Positions 17,878-27,358 of a DNA stretch of 64,000 nt are shown piece by piece. The notes under the pieces are model-generated. The model saw only the letters and a program-made list of their open reading frames with translations. It was not told where the DNA came from and made no database searches. Numbering within the stretch: the first letter of the stretch is position 1; the number at the start of each line of letters is the position of its first letter. Both the position numbers and the translations under genes were made by a program. This DNA is from Beijerinckiaceae bacterium (lineage in GTDB: Bacteria > Pseudomonadota > Alphaproteobacteria > Rhizobiales > Beijerinckiaceae): contig JAPZTO010000002.1 in the NCBI GenBank assembly GCA_027532775.1, forward strand, positions 186,001 to 250,000, written 5' to 3'.

Positions 17878-18382
17878 ATTCACGATTGACTTCGTCCAGC
17901 AGGTTGCTGCGCAGGATCGTCAGTTTCGCTGCCATTGCGCGCAACGTATCGAGATCCAGTCCGCTGGCACAGGCGATCGACGGGGGCAATCCCACGGCCT
18001 TGGCTCGCAAGTCGAGCCCTGCGGCGGTCGGCGTCACAAGAACCTGCCGCTCGTCCTGGCTGCCGCGTTCGCGGTTGATCAACCCCGTCGCTTCCATGCG
18101 CTTGAGCAGGGGTGTGAGTGTGCCGGAATCGAGCATCAACCGCTCTCCGATCGTTTTGATCGGCAGGGGCGCGGTTTCCCACAGCACCAGCATGACCAGA
18201 TATTGTGGATAGGTCAGGCCGAGCCGGGCAAGCTGCTGTCGATACAGGCGGCTGAAGGCATGCGACGTGGAATAGACCGCAAAGCACAGGTGATTGTCGA
18301 GCGCGAGCGGATCATCCGGCAGATCCGGTTTCGAGGGAGCGGTTGCGGGCTCCGGATCGGGATTGATCGACATCGGGGGCAC
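17876..18382 (-). CDS. ohrR: MarR-family organic-peroxide sensor OhrR
   Basis: A DNA-binding repressor of 168 residues that releases the ohr promoter when its reactive cysteine is oxidised by organic hydroperoxides. The OhrR signature is present: [20 protein letters not shown] with the reactive Cys about residue 33, then [16 protein letters not shown] and the winged-helix region ([19 protein letters not shown]). A second cysteine (SIACASG) near the C-terminus suggests the two-cysteine type that forms an intersubunit disulfide. It is divergent from ohr, with palindromic sites between them. An alternative start is ATG 18373. Confidence 0.93.
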   Translation of the reverse strand: MPPMSINPDPEPATAPSKPDLPDDPLALDNHLCFAVYSTSHAFSRLYRQQLARLGLTYPQYLVMLVLWETAPLPIKTIGERLMLDSGTLTPLLKRMEATGLINRERGSQDERQVLVTPTAAGLDLRAKAVGLPPSIACASGLDLDTLRAMAAKLTILRSNLLDEVNRE

Positions 18383-18458
18383 TCCACGTCAAGGCGGCGG
18401 GTTCGTCGGGGAGGGGGGCGAACCTCGCAGTGATGTGATTTGCATGGCACACAAAATG

Positions 18459-18478
18459 ATTGTGCACAATTTAAATTG
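18459..18478. promoter_or_regulatory. Overlapping palindromes between ohrR and ohr, candidate OhrR operator
   Basis: ATTGTGCACAAT (18459-18470) and CAATTTAAATTG (18467-18478) are both perfect 12-bp palindromes that share four bases. They stand in an AT-rich patch in otherwise GC-rich DNA, about 40 bp before the ohr start. The core CAATTTAAATTG resembles the CAATT/AATTG half-sites known for OhrR operators. The operator assignment is inference. Confidence 0.6.
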
Positions 18479-18515
18479 CTTCTACTGCTCAGTGCTCATG
18501 AACAAGGAGACCACG

Positions 18516-18938
18516 ATGAACGTCCTTTATACCACCCGCGCCACCGCAACCGGTGGTCGTTCCGGTTCTGCCCGCAGCGAAGATGGCGCGCTGGCTGTTA
18601 CGTTGACCACCCCCAAGGCACTGGGGGGTGATGGCGCGCCGGGCACCAATCCCGAGCAGCTTTTTGCGGCCGGCTATTCCGCCTGCTTCCTCGGCGCTCT
18701 GAAATTCGTCGCCTCGAAGGAAAAGGTGGCACTGTCGACGGACACAACCGTGACCGCAACGGTTGGCATCGGTCCGCGTGATGACGGGCAGGGCTTTGGC
18801 ATCGATGTGGCGCTGGCCATTGCTGTTCCGGGCGTCGAGCGCGCGGTGGCGGAATCGCTTGTCGCCAAGGCCCATGTGGTCTGCCCCTACAGCCATGCGA
18901 CCAAGGGCAGCCTCGATGTCCGCCTCAGCGTCGTCTGA
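18516..18938 (+). CDS. ohr: Organic hydroperoxide resistance protein Ohr
   Basis: A thiol peroxidase of 140 residues that reduces organic hydroperoxides in the cytoplasm. Both catalytic cysteines are visible: C57 in [10 protein letters not shown] and the second in [12 protein letters not shown]. The N-terminal [15 protein letters not shown] is family-typical. ATG 18516 has an AAGGAGA ribosome-binding site 6 nt upstream, deciding against the upstream ATG at 18498. It is divergently transcribed from its likely repressor OhrR. Confidence 0.96.
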   Translation: MNVLYTTRATATGGRSGSARSEDGALAVTLTTPKALGGDGAPGTNPEQLFAAGYSACFLGALKFVASKEKVALSTDTTVTATVGIGPRDDGQGFGIDVALAIAVPGVERAVAESLVAKAHVVCPYSHATKGSLDVRLSVV

Positions 18939-18977
18939 GCACGGGGGCTCGCCGCGCCTGGATGATGAGGATACGCT

Positions 18978-19904
18978 CTAGCCCGGCTTGTCCTCGCGCG
19001 TGCGCGACCGCGTCACGATGGCGACGCCGGCCAGGATGATGATCCCGGCCATGGCCTCGCGCAGGCCGATCGCCTCACCCAGCAGCAGCGCCGACAGGGT
19101 CACCGCCCAGACCGGCATGATATAGCCGGTCAGGGCGGCCTTGGTGGGGCCCGCGGCGCGCAGGATGTACATGAAGATGACGATCGGCACGGCCGTGCAG
19201 AGGATGCCCAGCGCGAGAACCGGGGCCGCGTGCTGCGTGAGGGGCGCGTAGCCCGAAGGGCCCACCAGGGCCAGCGCAATCAGCGTGGCAGCAATGCCGG
19301 AGATGACCTGCTGGCCAAGCGCCAGCCGGCGCGGATCCGCCACGGGCAGCCGGCGGACATAGACATTGCCGGAAGCATAGCAACAGGCCACGCCGAGCAT
19401 CGCCAGTGCGGCTGCCGGCGTGCCGCCGCTGCCCGCGAGCCGAGGCCCGATGAGCAGCCCGACCCCCGCAAAGCCGATCAGGATTCCGGCCAGTCGCCAA
19501 GGTGTCAGCCGTTCGTCGGAGAACATCCGGCTCGCCATCAGCGCCGTGATCAGCGGTCCGCAGGCCTGGATCATCGCCGCCTGGCCTCCCGGCAGGGATT
19601 GCGTGGCAAAGGCGGTCAGCACATTGGGGATCCAGCCGTTCAGCGCGCCGAGGACGAGCCAGTCGAGCGTTTCCTGACGGCTGCGCGGCAGGATGCCCTG
19701 ACGCATCAGAAGGAACCACAGCATGAGCGTGGAACCGCCGAGCACGCCGCGCAGGGAGGCGAGTGCCACGGCGGAGAAATCGGCGCTGACCATCTTCATC
19801 AGCGGGAAGCCGAGGCCCCAGAAGAAGCCTGCTGTGAGGAGAGCCAGAAGCACCCATTCCGGGCGCAGGCGGGCGGCATCGCCCGCCCCGTGGCCCGTTG
19901 TCAC
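18978..19904 (-). CDS. DMT-superfamily (EamA) exporter
   Basis: An inner-membrane protein of 308 residues with about ten hydrophobic segments in two EamA repeats. The first repeat begins with [18 protein letters not shown], and the second contains the [20 protein letters not shown] region typical of EamA. It likely exports small metabolites, but the substrate cannot be predicted. It starts with GTG 19904, overlapping the rimO stop (GTGA), so it is the second gene of a rimO operon. Confidence 0.9.
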   Translation of the reverse strand: MTTGHGAGDAARLRPEWVLLALLTAGFFWGLGFPLMKMVSADFSAVALASLRGVLGGSTLMLWFLLMRQGILPRSRQETLDWLVLGALNGWIPNVLTAFATQSLPGGQAAMIQACGPLITALMASRMFSDERLTPWRLAGILIGFAGVGLLIGPRLAGSGGTPAAALAMLGVACCYASGNVYVRRLPVADPRRLALGQQVISGIAATLIALALVGPSGYAPLTQHAAPVLALGILCTAVPIVIFMYILRAAGPTKAALTGYIMPVWAVTLSALLLGEAIGLREAMAGIIILAGVAIVTRSRTREDKPG

Positions 19905-21223
19905 GTTGCGACCCCGTGCAGGTCATAGGCATCGGCCCGCTCGATCTTCACCGTCACGATCTCGCCGGCACGGAGCGGCCGACGCGCGGAAACGTAGACG
20001 GCACCATCAATATCCGGCGCATCCCATTGCGAGCGGCCGCGGGCCACGCTGGGGCCGACCTCGTCGATGATCACCTTGATCCGCTTGCCGACACGACGCT
20101 GCAGCAGCTTCGCCGAAATCGGCTGCTGATTGGCCATGAACCGGTCATAGCGCCGCTGCTGGACATCCGGTTCGACCATCGGAAGGCCCAGATCATTGGC
20201 TGTGGCCCCCCGGACCGGCTCGTATTTGAAGGCGCCCACCCGCTCGAGTTTTGCCTTGGTCAGGAAGGCCAGCAAATCCTCGAAATCCTCCTCGGTCTCG
20301 CCGGGGAAGCCGACAATGAAGGTCGAGCGGATAGCTAGGTCCGGGCAGATTTCGCGCCATTTCTCGATGCGCGCCAAAGTCTTTTCCTGATGCGCCGGCC
20401 GCCGCATCGCCTTCAGGACATTCGGCGCGGAATGCTGGAAGGGAATGTCGAGATACGGCAGGATCAGCCCCTCCGCCATGAGCGGAATGACCTCGTCGAC
20501 ATGCGGATAGGGATAGACGTAGTGCATCCGCACCCAGACGCCGAGTGTCGAGAGTGCCTTGGCAAGATCAAGGAAACGGGTTCGATATTCCTTGTCCTGC
20601 CAGAGGCTTGGCGCGTATTTGAGGTCGATTCCGTAGGCGCTGGTATCCTGGCTGATCACCAGGATTTCCTTGACGCCGGCCTTCACAAGCTTTTCAGCCT
20701 CGCGCATCACATCGCCAAGCGGACGCGAGACAAGGTCGCCGCGCAGCTTGGGAATGATGCAGAAAGTGCAGCGGTTGTTGCAGCCCTCCGAAATCTTGAG
20801 ATAGGCAAAGTGGCGGGGAGTCAGCCGGATTCCCTGTTCCGGCACAAGATCCAGGAAGGGATTATGTTGCGGCGGGACAACCTCATGCACCGCCTGCATG
20901 ACGCTCTCATAGGCCTGGGGGCCGGTAATCGCCGCAACGTCCGGAAAAGTCTCGCGGATCTGCTCCGGTTCCGCGCCCATGCAGCCAGTCACGATCACCT
21001 TGCCGTTTTCCGAAAGGCCCTTGCCGATCGCTTCGAGGCTTTCGGCCTTTGCACTGTCGAGAAAGCCGCATGTATTGACGATCACAACGTCGGCGCCGGC
21101 ATGGGTCTTCGTCAGTTCGTACCCTTCCGCGCGGAGCCTCGTGATGATGCGCTCGCTGTCAACGAGTGCCTTCGGGCAGCCGAGCGAGACGAAGGAAATC
21201 TTGGGTGCAGCGGTTTCGGGCAT
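19901..21223 (-). CDS. rimO: Ribosomal protein S12 methylthiotransferase RimO
   Basis: A radical-SAM enzyme of 440 residues that adds a methylthio group to Asp88 of ribosomal protein S12. The N-terminal UPF0004 domain has its three cysteines ([26 protein letters not shown]). The radical-SAM CxxxCxxC motif is CNNRCTFC, about residues 150-157, preceded by [10 protein letters not shown]-terminal TRAM domain ends the protein. The PKALVDSE stretch and [17 protein letters not shown] are RimO-like rather than MiaB-like. It is translationally coupled to the EamA gene. Confidence 0.96.
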   Translation of the reverse strand: MPETAAPKISFVSLGCPKALVDSERIITRLRAEGYELTKTHAGADVVIVNTCGFLDSAKAESLEAIGKGLSENGKVIVTGCMGAEPEQIRETFPDVAAITGPQAYESVMQAVHEVVPPQHNPFLDLVPEQGIRLTPRHFAYLKISEGCNNRCTFCIIPKLRGDLVSRPLGDVMREAEKLVKAGVKEILVISQDTSAYGIDLKYAPSLWQDKEYRTRFLDLAKALSTLGVWVRMHYVYPYPHVDEVIPLMAEGLILPYLDIPFQHSAPNVLKAMRRPAHQEKTLARIEKWREICPDLAIRSTFIVGFPGETEEDFEDLLAFLTKAKLERVGAFKYEPVRGATANDLGLPMVEPDVQQRRYDRFMANQQPISAKLLQRRVGKRIKVIIDEVGPSVARGRSQWDAPDIDGAVYVSARRPLRAGEIVTVKIERADAYDLHGVAT

Positions 21224-21237
21224 CGGGATCCGGATAT

Positions 21238-21624
21238 TCAGGCGACCGCCGTCACCTCGACTTCGACCTTGAATTCAGGTCGCGTGAAGCCGGAGACGAT
21301 GACAAGCGTCGAAGCGTAGGCGTTGCTGCTCACATAGCGGCTTCTGACGGCTCCATAAACGGGAAAATGCGCCCTGTCCGTCACAAAGCCGGTAAAGCGG
21401 ACGACATGCGAGAAATCCATCCCGGCCGTGGCAAGAATGGCCCGGATATTCTCGAAACAGAGAACGGCCTGCGCCTCCACATCCTCGGGGATCGCATCAT
21501 CCGGTCCGATACCCAGCTGCCCCGAAGCGAAGAGCATGCGCTGCGGTGCCTCTACCAGCAGGCCGTGGCTGTAATGCGCGAAGGGCTCGCGGATGGACGG
21601 GGGATTGACGGGAATGCGGTTCAT
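21238..21624 (-). CDS. RidA (YjgF/YER057c/UK114) family protein
   Basis: A protein of 128 residues. RidA proteins hydrolyse reactive enamine/imine intermediates released by PLP enzymes. Visible family blocks are [54 protein letters not shown] and [26 protein letters not shown]. The usual catalytic Arg of RidA appears to fall in the [12 protein letters not shown] segment. The upstream extension to 21684 is unlikely, so ATG 21624 is chosen. It may be linked to amino-acid or ureide catabolism encoded beyond, but lies directly after rimO. Confidence 0.88.
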   Translation of the reverse strand: MNRIPVNPPSIREPFAHYSHGLLVEAPQRMLFASGQLGIGPDDAIPEDVEAQAVLCFENIRAILATAGMDFSHVVRFTGFVTDRAHFPVYGAVRSRYVSSNAYASTLVIVSGFTRPEFKVEVEVTAVA

Positions 21625-22175
21625 GGCGGCCTCCATGCTTGGGCAGGATCCGGCCCGGCGTGTCAGATAAGCATAGGAAGACAAGGTCAGGCGGATAGGC
21701 GTTGGTCATGCCACGGGACGAAACGGTTGGCGAGGCGATAGCGGCTTCGGATACGATACAAGGCATAAAATAAGAAAAAAAACCTGTCAATGGAATTTTG
21801 TCCTTTACATCGTCACGGCGTTGTGCGATCAAGAGGGTATGGTCCGGTTCCGCGGGCTGGCGGCGCCGCTATCTCATGCGGTGCCGGCACATGCCGTCAT
21901 GCTGTGCTCTGTCGAAGTTTGGCCTTGCCAGTTGCTCCCTGGCATTTCCGTGCTGCGGCAGAGACCGGTTGTGATTGCTCTGTGATCCTGATTCCCGTGA
22001 AGCTGGCGATGTGCCGGTCTCGGCGCTGTTTGACCGAATTGAACATGGCTGCAGGCCGACTGGCCAGCGGGGCCTTGATGGACGGGTTCTCCGGATTGGT
22101 CGATGCACTATATGCTGTGGCTCTGGAATCGCCTTTGCTAGACAGGCGAGGTCAATCAAGGGCTGGGGTGCTGAC
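21625..22175. other. Intergenic region of 551 bp between ridA and the catabolic cluster
   Basis: No convincing gene is seen. It holds an AT-rich patch (about 21,749-21,812) with an A-run, a possible minus-strand promoter for ridA, and a small palindrome CGGCACATGCCG at 21885-21896. Base composition changes here from the conserved genes to the accessory cluster. Confidence 0.5.
21762..21790 (-). promoter_or_regulatory. Possible sigma-70 promoter for ridA
   Basis: On the minus strand a perfect TTGACA (21790-21785) is followed after 17 nt by TATGCC (21767-21762). It lies about 140 bp before the ridA start in a T-rich spacer. The -35 box and spacing are good, the -10 box is weak. Confidence 0.35.
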
Positions 22176-23504
22176 GTGACGTTTCAATGGCCGCCAAGGG
22201 CGGATGAGTTCTGGCTGGACAACCTGTCCTTGCCGGAATGCCTGGTTCGTTCCGATGGGGCTGAGGGACCGGTGTCGGATGACCGGCTGAAGGTTTACTC
22301 GCTGTTGATCCAGGCGGGGCGGATGGCGCGCATTGTCGAGGGGCGGCCCCCTGCGGACGGACGCCTTCATGTTGATGCCGGGCGGCGTCTCGCAATGCCG
22401 CTTTTTGTCGACATTCATACGCATCTCGACAAGGGGCATATCTTTGCCCGCTCACCCAACCCCGATGGCACGTTCTTCGGGGCGCGCGAAACGGTGGGTC
22501 GAGACCGCGAGGCCCGTTGGGATGCCGAGGATGTTCGCGCGCGGATGGATTTCGCTCTGCGGGCTGCCTATGCCCACGGGACGGGAGCGATCCGCACCCA
22601 TCTCGATTCCATCGGCAAGCAGATCGGCATTTCCTGGCCGGTCTTCGATGAAATCCGTGCCGAGTGGCGGGGCCGGGTCGACCTTCAGGCGGTCTGCCTG
22701 ATGCCGATCGTATCCGTCATCGACGTTCCGGATGAATTCGAGGCTGTCCTGCGCCAGATCCGCCGATATGGCGGGATCCTCGGTGCCGTGACGTTCCTTG
22801 GCGAAAGGCCCGATGCCAGGCTGGATGCTGCGCTCGACCGCATGATCGGGGTGGCAAAGGCGGAGGGGTTCGACCTCGATTTCCACGTGGATGAGAGCGA
22901 TTCGCCTGATGCGCGCAGTCTCGAGCGGATTGCGGATGCATTGATCCGCCATCGCTTCACCGGCAAGGCGCTTGCGGGGCATTGCTGTTCGCTTGCGCTG
23001 ATGGAGGATGGTGACCGCGCCCGGGTGGTCGGGAAGCTGGCCGAAGCTGGCCTGAATGTGGTCTCGTTGCCGATGTGCAACCTCTACCTCCAGGACAGGC
23101 AATCGGGCCGGACGCCACGCTGGCGTGGCGTGGCGCCTCTGCATGAACTGGATGCGGCGGGTGTCTCGACCATGGTCTCGTCCGACAACACACGCGATCC
23201 CTTCTACGCCTATGGTGACCTGGATGCTGTCGAGGTGTTCCGGGAGGCAACACGGATCCTGCATTTCGACCATGCCGCGCGGCCCTGGCTCGAGGCGATC
23301 ACCACGCGGCCGGCAGCTCAGATGCGTCTCAACGGAGCAGGTGTATTCGCTCAGGGACAGGCAGCGGACCTTGTCCTGTTCGAAGCGCGAACGCTCAACG
23401 AATGGCTTTGCCGGCCCCAGGCCGACAGGCGCGTCATCCGGAATGGCAAGCTGCTCGACGAGAGGCCGCCCGCCTATTCCGACCTCGATTCTCTCTCGGT
23501 CTGA
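22176..23504 (+). CDS. Cytosine-deaminase-like amidohydrolase
   Basis: A metal-dependent hydrolase of about 442 residues. The metal-binding H-x-H is in MPLFVDIHTHLDKGHIF. Further blocks are the AIRTHLDSIGKQ and FDLDFHVDESDSPDARSLERIA segments, LAGHCCSLALM and the conserved Asp in STMVSSDNTRDPFYAYGDLD, all typical of cytosine deaminase and related ring deaminases/hydrolases. The likely start is GTG 22176 with only a weak G-rich site upstream. The frame extends further but the added residues are not family-like. It heads the plus-strand operon with an FAD oxidase and a flavodoxin-fold reductase. The substrate is unknown, but a small N-heterocycle is likely. Confidence 0.85.
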   Translation: MTFQWPPRADEFWLDNLSLPECLVRSDGAEGPVSDDRLKVYSLLIQAGRMARIVEGRPPADGRLHVDAGRRLAMPLFVDIHTHLDKGHIFARSPNPDGTFFGARETVGRDREARWDAEDVRARMDFALRAAYAHGTGAIRTHLDSIGKQIGISWPVFDEIRAEWRGRVDLQAVCLMPIVSVIDVPDEFEAVLRQIRRYGGILGAVTFLGERPDARLDAALDRMIGVAKAEGFDLDFHVDESDSPDARSLERIADALIRHRFTGKALAGHCCSLALMEDGDRARVVGKLAEAGLNVVSLPMCNLYLQDRQSGRTPRWRGVAPLHELDAAGVSTMVSSDNTRDPFYAYGDLDAVEVFREATRILHFDHAARPWLEAITTRPAAQMRLNGAGVFAQGQAADLVLFEARTLNEWLCRPQADRRVIRNGKLLDERPPAYSDLDSLSV

Positions 23505-23525
23505 CCGTCAGGCAAAGGACCCGCC

Positions 23526-24938
23526 ATGCGTTATGACATCGCCACACTCAAGACCCGGTTGGGCGCTATCCGGATCGACGAGAACCCGGCCATCCTGAAA
23601 CAGAAGAGCCGCGATTTCTACTGGTACTCGCCACCCCTGAAGCGTCAGCTGGACGCTGTGGTTGGGGATATCATCGTCCAGCCGGCCAACGAGGACGAAC
23701 TGGTCTTAGTGTTGTCGGAATGTCATCGCCTTGGCATTCCGGTCACCCCGCGGGGCAGGGGCACAGGAAACTATGGCCAGGCGATGCCTTTGTCGGGGGG
23801 CGTCGTTCTCGATCTTTCTGCAATGAAGGCCGTGAAGTCGATCGGGCCAGGCCGGGTCGTCACCGGGCCGGGTGCCATCCTTTCGGAGATCGACCACGAA
23901 ACACGGGCGAAATCCGGCCAGGAATTGCGGCTTCATCCCTCGACGTACCACACGGCAACGCTTGGCGGCTTCATTGCCGGAGGATCGGGCGGGGTAGGAT
24001 CGATCCGGTGGGGAGGGCTCCGCGATTACGGCAACATCATCCGCCTCAAGGTGGTGACGATGGAGGCCAGCCCGCGGATCCTCGAGTTGTCCGGCGATGA
24101 TCTGCTCAAGGTTGCGCATGCCTATGGAACCAATGGCATCATCACGGAATGCGAGGTGCCGCTGGCTACTGCCTATCCCTGGGTGGATGTGCTGATCGGT
24201 TTCGATGACCTGCGACGGGCAACGGAATTCGCCAATCTCCTCGGCGAGCAGGATGGCTTGCTGCTGAAGGAACTCGGCGTCGTCGCCGCGCCGATCCCGC
24301 ACGATACCTTCATGCGGCATCGGAAGTTCCTGCCGCGCGAGAAGCATGTGGTCATGGTCATGGTCGCGGATTTCGCGCTGCAGCCGATGCTGGCCTTCCT
24401 GAGGCGGTTCAAGGGGGCGGAATTGCTGATGCAGTCTAACCTGCTCGGTGAGGATGAGAAGAAGGGGCTGCCGCCGGTCTTCGAGCTCTCGTGGAACCAC
24501 ACGACGCTGCGGGCGCTGCGGGTGGATTCGGCCTGGACCTACCTGCAGGTGCTCTATCCTTTCCCGAACCAGGTCGAACTGGTCGAGAAGATCCATGCCC
24601 GGTTCGGCGACGAGGTGCCTTGCCATCTCGAATTTGTCCGGTTTGACGGCAAGGTGACGTGTTTCGGTCTTCCGTTGGTCAGGTTCACCACCGAAGAGCG
24701 GCTGGAGGAAATCATGGCTATCCACGAGGAGATGGGAGCGCCGATCTTCAACCCGCATCGCTATACGCTGGAAGAAGGGGGCATGAAGCAGACCGACGAA
24801 ACGCAGCTCGCCTTCAAGCGGGAGGCGGATCCGCAGGGCTTGCTGAACCCCGGCAAGATGATTGCGTGGGAAGACCCGAGCTACGATTTCAAGAGTGGAA
24901 AAACGTTTCTTTTCAAGGGCCTTGAAGCTGGAATTTGA
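23526..24938 (+). CDS. FAD-binding oxidoreductase (GlcD/PCMH type), copy 1
   Basis: A flavoprotein of 470 residues of the VAO/PCMH fold. The FAD-binding half has SRDFYWYSPPLKRQL, GRGTGNYGQAMPLSGGVVLD and the loop GGFIAGGSGGVGSIRWGGL. The substrate-binding half continues through FELSWNHTTLRALR to LLNPGKM, where the usual NPGK end motif is seen. No iron-sulfur subunit gene is adjacent. It lies 21 bp after the amidohydrolase and 8 bp before the reductase, with an AAAGGA ribosome-binding site. A second, diverged copy lies in mirror orientation at 27355-28743. The reaction is unknown, probably oxidation of a ring compound or hydroxy acid. Confidence 0.85.
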   Translation: MRYDIATLKTRLGAIRIDENPAILKQKSRDFYWYSPPLKRQLDAVVGDIIVQPANEDELVLVLSECHRLGIPVTPRGRGTGNYGQAMPLSGGVVLDLSAMKAVKSIGPGRVVTGPGAILSEIDHETRAKSGQELRLHPSTYHTATLGGFIAGGSGGVGSIRWGGLRDYGNIIRLKVVTMEASPRILELSGDDLLKVAHAYGTNGIITECEVPLATAYPWVDVLIGFDDLRRATEFANLLGEQDGLLLKELGVVAAPIPHDTFMRHRKFLPREKHVVMVMVADFALQPMLAFLRRFKGAELLMQSNLLGEDEKKGLPPVFELSWNHTTLRALRVDSAWTYLQVLYPFPNQVELVEKIHARFGDEVPCHLEFVRFDGKVTCFGLPLVRFTTEERLEEIMAIHEEMGAPIFNPHRYTLEEGGMKQTDETQLAFKREADPQGLLNPGKMIAWEDPSYDFKSGKTFLFKGLEAGI

Positions 24939-24946
24939 AGTCAAAA

Positions 24947-25537
24947 ATGAAGATACTGCTGATCTATTGCCATCCCTGCAAGGGCAGCTTCACCGAGGCA
25001 GCGCGGGACGTTGCCATGGCGGCGCTGCAAAGCGCCGGGCATGAGGTCGACCTGCTCGATCTCTATGCCGAAGGCTTCGATCCGGTCATGAGCGAGGCCG
25101 AGCGCACCGGCTACCATACCCGTGGCGAGAACCGCGTGCCGGTGGCCAGCCATCTCGATCGGGTGAAGGCGGCGGAGGGGCTGGTCTTCGTCTATCCGAC
25201 CTGGTGGTATGCCCAGCCGGCCATGCTGAAGGGCTGGCTGGAACGGGTGCTGATCCCGCACGAGACCTTCACCATGCCGGAAGGCAACCAGCCGATCCGG
25301 GGCCTGATGCAGAATATCCGCGTGCTGGCGGTCGTCACCAGCCTGGGATCGCCGAAATGGTGGTGGTGGCTGGTCGGGCGGCCCGGCCAGCGTATCCTGC
25401 TCAGCGGCATCCGCGTGCTGTGCCACCCGAAATGCCGGACGATCTGGCTCGCCCTGCACCGGATCGACGTGGTCGGTGAAGATGCGCGGAAGGCTCATCT
25501 GGAACGGGTGAGGGCGGTGCTCGGCGCCGTCCGCTGA
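24947..25537 (+). CDS. NAD(P)H dehydrogenase (quinone)-like flavodoxin-fold reductase, copy 1
   Basis: A protein of 196 residues of the flavodoxin-2/NQO1 family, which binds FMN or FAD and passes electrons from NAD(P)H. The N-terminal MKILLIYCHPCKGSFT is the flavin-phosphate loop, followed by HEVDLLDLYAEGFDPVMS and VYPTWWYAQPAMLKGWLERV, both classical for the family. ATG 24947 is preferred over the in-frame TTG at 24935. It is last in the plus-strand operon. The same cassette (oxidase plus reductase) recurs in reverse orientation downstream. Confidence 0.88.
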   Translation: MKILLIYCHPCKGSFTEAARDVAMAALQSAGHEVDLLDLYAEGFDPVMSEAERTGYHTRGENRVPVASHLDRVKAAEGLVFVYPTWWYAQPAMLKGWLERVLIPHETFTMPEGNQPIRGLMQNIRVLAVVTSLGSPKWWWWLVGRPGQRILLSGIRVLCHPKCRTIWLALHRIDVVGEDARKAHLERVRAVLGAVR

Positions 25538-25564
25538 GCCGACACGGTATTCCGGCCCCGGAGT

Positions 25565-25891
25565 TCAGCGCTTCAGGAAGGGCGTAACCTTGCGTTCCAG
25601 CATGGCGACTAGCTCCGGCTGCATGAAGGCATAGTCATCCGGGATATCGAGGCAGATCACACGCTTTCCGTTAAGCTGCTTCCGGAATTTCTGGGACAGC
25701 TTCGTACGGTGGCGCTTCTCCATCACGAAGATGATGTCTGCCCATTCCATCTGCTCCGCGGATAGCGCGACATCTGCCGTGCTCAGGAGTCCGGCGGAAT
25801 CCGTCTCGATGCCGGGCCGCCCGGCAAAGACCTGTTCTGCCGTCGGGCTTCGCAACCTGTTGGCAGAACACACAAAGAGAAGTTTCGTCAC
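25565..25891 (-). CDS. Short low-molecular-weight protein-tyrosine-phosphatase-like protein
   Basis: A cytoplasmic protein of 108 residues, clearly shorter than the usual 150-residue LMW-PTP. The phosphate-binding loop C-x5-R-S is intact at the N-terminus (C8 to S15, CSANRLRS), and an acidic IPDDY segment near residue 84 supplies the likely general acid. This matches a compact subfamily often annotated as low-molecular-weight phosphatase. Its start overlaps the creatininase-family gene stop by 4 bp, so the two are coupled. Why a phosphatase belongs in a catabolic operon is unclear. It could act on a small phosphorylated metabolite or in regulation. Confidence 0.78.
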   Translation of the reverse strand: MTKLLFVCSANRLRSPTAEQVFAGRPGIETDSAGLLSTADVALSAEQMEWADIIFVMEKRHRTKLSQKFRKQLNGKRVICLDIPDDYAFMQPELVAMLERKVTPFLKR

Positions 25892-26691
25892 GCCAGCTGG
25901 TCCAGCGGGAATTTCGTCACATCCTCGAGCAGCTCGATGAAGCGGGTGACCTGAAAGTCGACGGCGCGGGCGCCTTTTTCGGCCGTGGCAAGATGGGCCT
26001 CGCCGGCCACGCCTTCGGGGTGGTTATCCTCGGCGATCCAGGCCATGGAGGTGAAGCCCGTGACGCGCAACTGCTTGTATTCCTTTGCGTAACGGATGGA
26101 ATTCGGCACGAAATCCTGCGCCTTGTCCATGCGGACGCGGGCGGCGGCGAAATACAGCATGACCGAGGTTTCGAAATCGCCGCCATGGATGCCATAGGCG
26201 TTCTCGACATCGGAGAAGAGGCCATCCGGTACGCCGAGGCGGCGCCAGGCGGTCTGGGCGACCAGCATCTGGCAGCGGACCCGGAGTTCGCGGGCGACGA
26301 TGCCCTGGATCTCGACATTGCCGCCATGCGAATTGACGATGACGAGTTTGCGGATGCCCGCCCTAGCCACGCTTTCGCCGATCTCGGTCCAGGCACGGAT
26401 CAGCGTTTCCGCACTCATGGTGATGGTGCCGGGCGAACGGAGATGTTCGTTCGACTTGCCCACGCATTGTACCGGCAGGAACAGTACGCTCAGGTTCTCC
26501 GGCAGGCGGGCGGCCACCGTGTCGCACATGCCCTGCGCGATCAGGGAATCCGTCCCGACGGAGAGATGCGGCCCATGCTGCTCGACGGCCGCGATCGGCA
26601 GGACTGCAACGGTCCGTTCCTTGTCGAGCGTGGCGAATTCCCGCGCGGTCAGGTCGAACCAATGCGTCTTGCGGGCGGGTCGGGTGTTCAT
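25888..26691 (-). CDS. Creatininase-family amidohydrolase
   Basis: A metal-dependent cyclic amide hydrolase of 267 residues. Metal ligands are visible in order: E37 and H39 in AVEQHGPHL, D48 in VGTDSL, then NSHGGN and the acidic ligand in GIHGGDFETSVM. Known family members open creatinine, 3-dehydro ring amides or related lactams, or cleave peptide ends (mycofactocin MftE). The upstream extension of the frame to 26841 is not conserved, so ATG 26691 is used. It lies in a minus-strand operon after the second oxidase-reductase pair, and is a good candidate for ring opening. Confidence 0.88.
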   Translation of the reverse strand: MNTRPARKTHWFDLTAREFATLDKERTVAVLPIAAVEQHGPHLSVGTDSLIAQGMCDTVAARLPENLSVLFLPVQCVGKSNEHLRSPGTITMSAETLIRAWTEIGESVARAGIRKLVIVNSHGGNVEIQGIVARELRVRCQMLVAQTAWRRLGVPDGLFSDVENAYGIHGGDFETSVMLYFAAARVRMDKAQDFVPNSIRYAKEYKQLRVTGFTSMAWIAEDNHPEGVAGEAHLATAEKGARAVDFQVTRFIELLEDVTKFPLDQLA

Positions 26692-26770
26692 GGCGGCCTC
26701 TGGCGACGGGGAGAACGGAGATCGGGAGCGAGGTTCGGGCAGGATGGCGCGCCGCGCAAGAGCGGAACCC

Positions 26771-27358
26771 TCAGGACAGCGCGCGAAGCTCGGCGGAAAC
26801 GCGGGCCATGAAGGCCTTGCGCTGCGCTTCGGTGGCGACATTCATGTGATAGAGCGCGAGATAGCGGATCCGCGCCCGGCGCGAAACGAACCAGCGCAGG
26901 TAGCGGGTGATCATCTTGCGCGGCGGATCGCCCACGACAAAGGCCCGCCAGCGATCGCGGCCATAGGTGGAAATGCCGATGACCTGCCGGATATGGCCGA
27001 GCATGGGCTTCACATTGGCCGGGTCGGACAGGTCAAAGGTGATACCGGGCGAGAAAAGGCGATCAAAAAAGCCCTTGAGCATCGCCGGAAAGCCGAAGCA
27101 CCAGGTAGGGAACTGCACAACCAGCGCCTCGGCCCGGTGCAGGCGCTCGACATAGCCCTCGATACCTTTCCGGTTGAGGGTGGTGTCATGGTATTCCCGC
27201 CGCATTTCGGCGGTGAGGATCGGTTCGAACCCCTCGGCATAGAGGTCGCAGAGATCGACCTCGTGCCCGGCATCGCGGAGGCTTTCCAGCGCGGCGTCGC
27301 GGATGGCGGCGTGATAGCACTCGGCCAGCGGATGGCAGTAGAGATAGAGAATTCTCAC
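26771..27358 (-). CDS. NAD(P)H dehydrogenase (quinone)-like flavodoxin-fold reductase, copy 2
   Basis: A protein of 195 residues paralogous to the reductase at 24947-25537. Shared blocks include the phosphate loop (MRILYLYCHPLAECYH), HEVDLCDLYAEGFEPIL and FPTWCFGFPAMLKGFFDRLF. The C-terminal half is more diverged. It overlaps the stop of the second FAD oxidase by 4 bp, so the two are translationally coupled, as if they act together. The gap to the creatininase gene is 79 bp. Confidence 0.88.
   Translation of the reverse strand: MRILYLYCHPLAECYHAAIRDAALESLRDAGHEVDLCDLYAEGFEPILTAEMRREYHDTTLNRKGIEGYVERLHRAEALVVQFPTWCFGFPAMLKGFFDRLFSPGITFDLSDPANVKPMLGHIRQVIGISTYGRDRWRAFVVGDPPRKMITRYLRWFVSRRARIRYLALYHMNVATEAQRKAFMARVSAELRALS

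Noticed and set aside
21945-21965. TGGCATTTCCGTGCTG as a possible sigma-54 promoter before the amidohydrolase
   Set aside because: The GG to GC spacing is 9 rather than the required 10 nucleotides.
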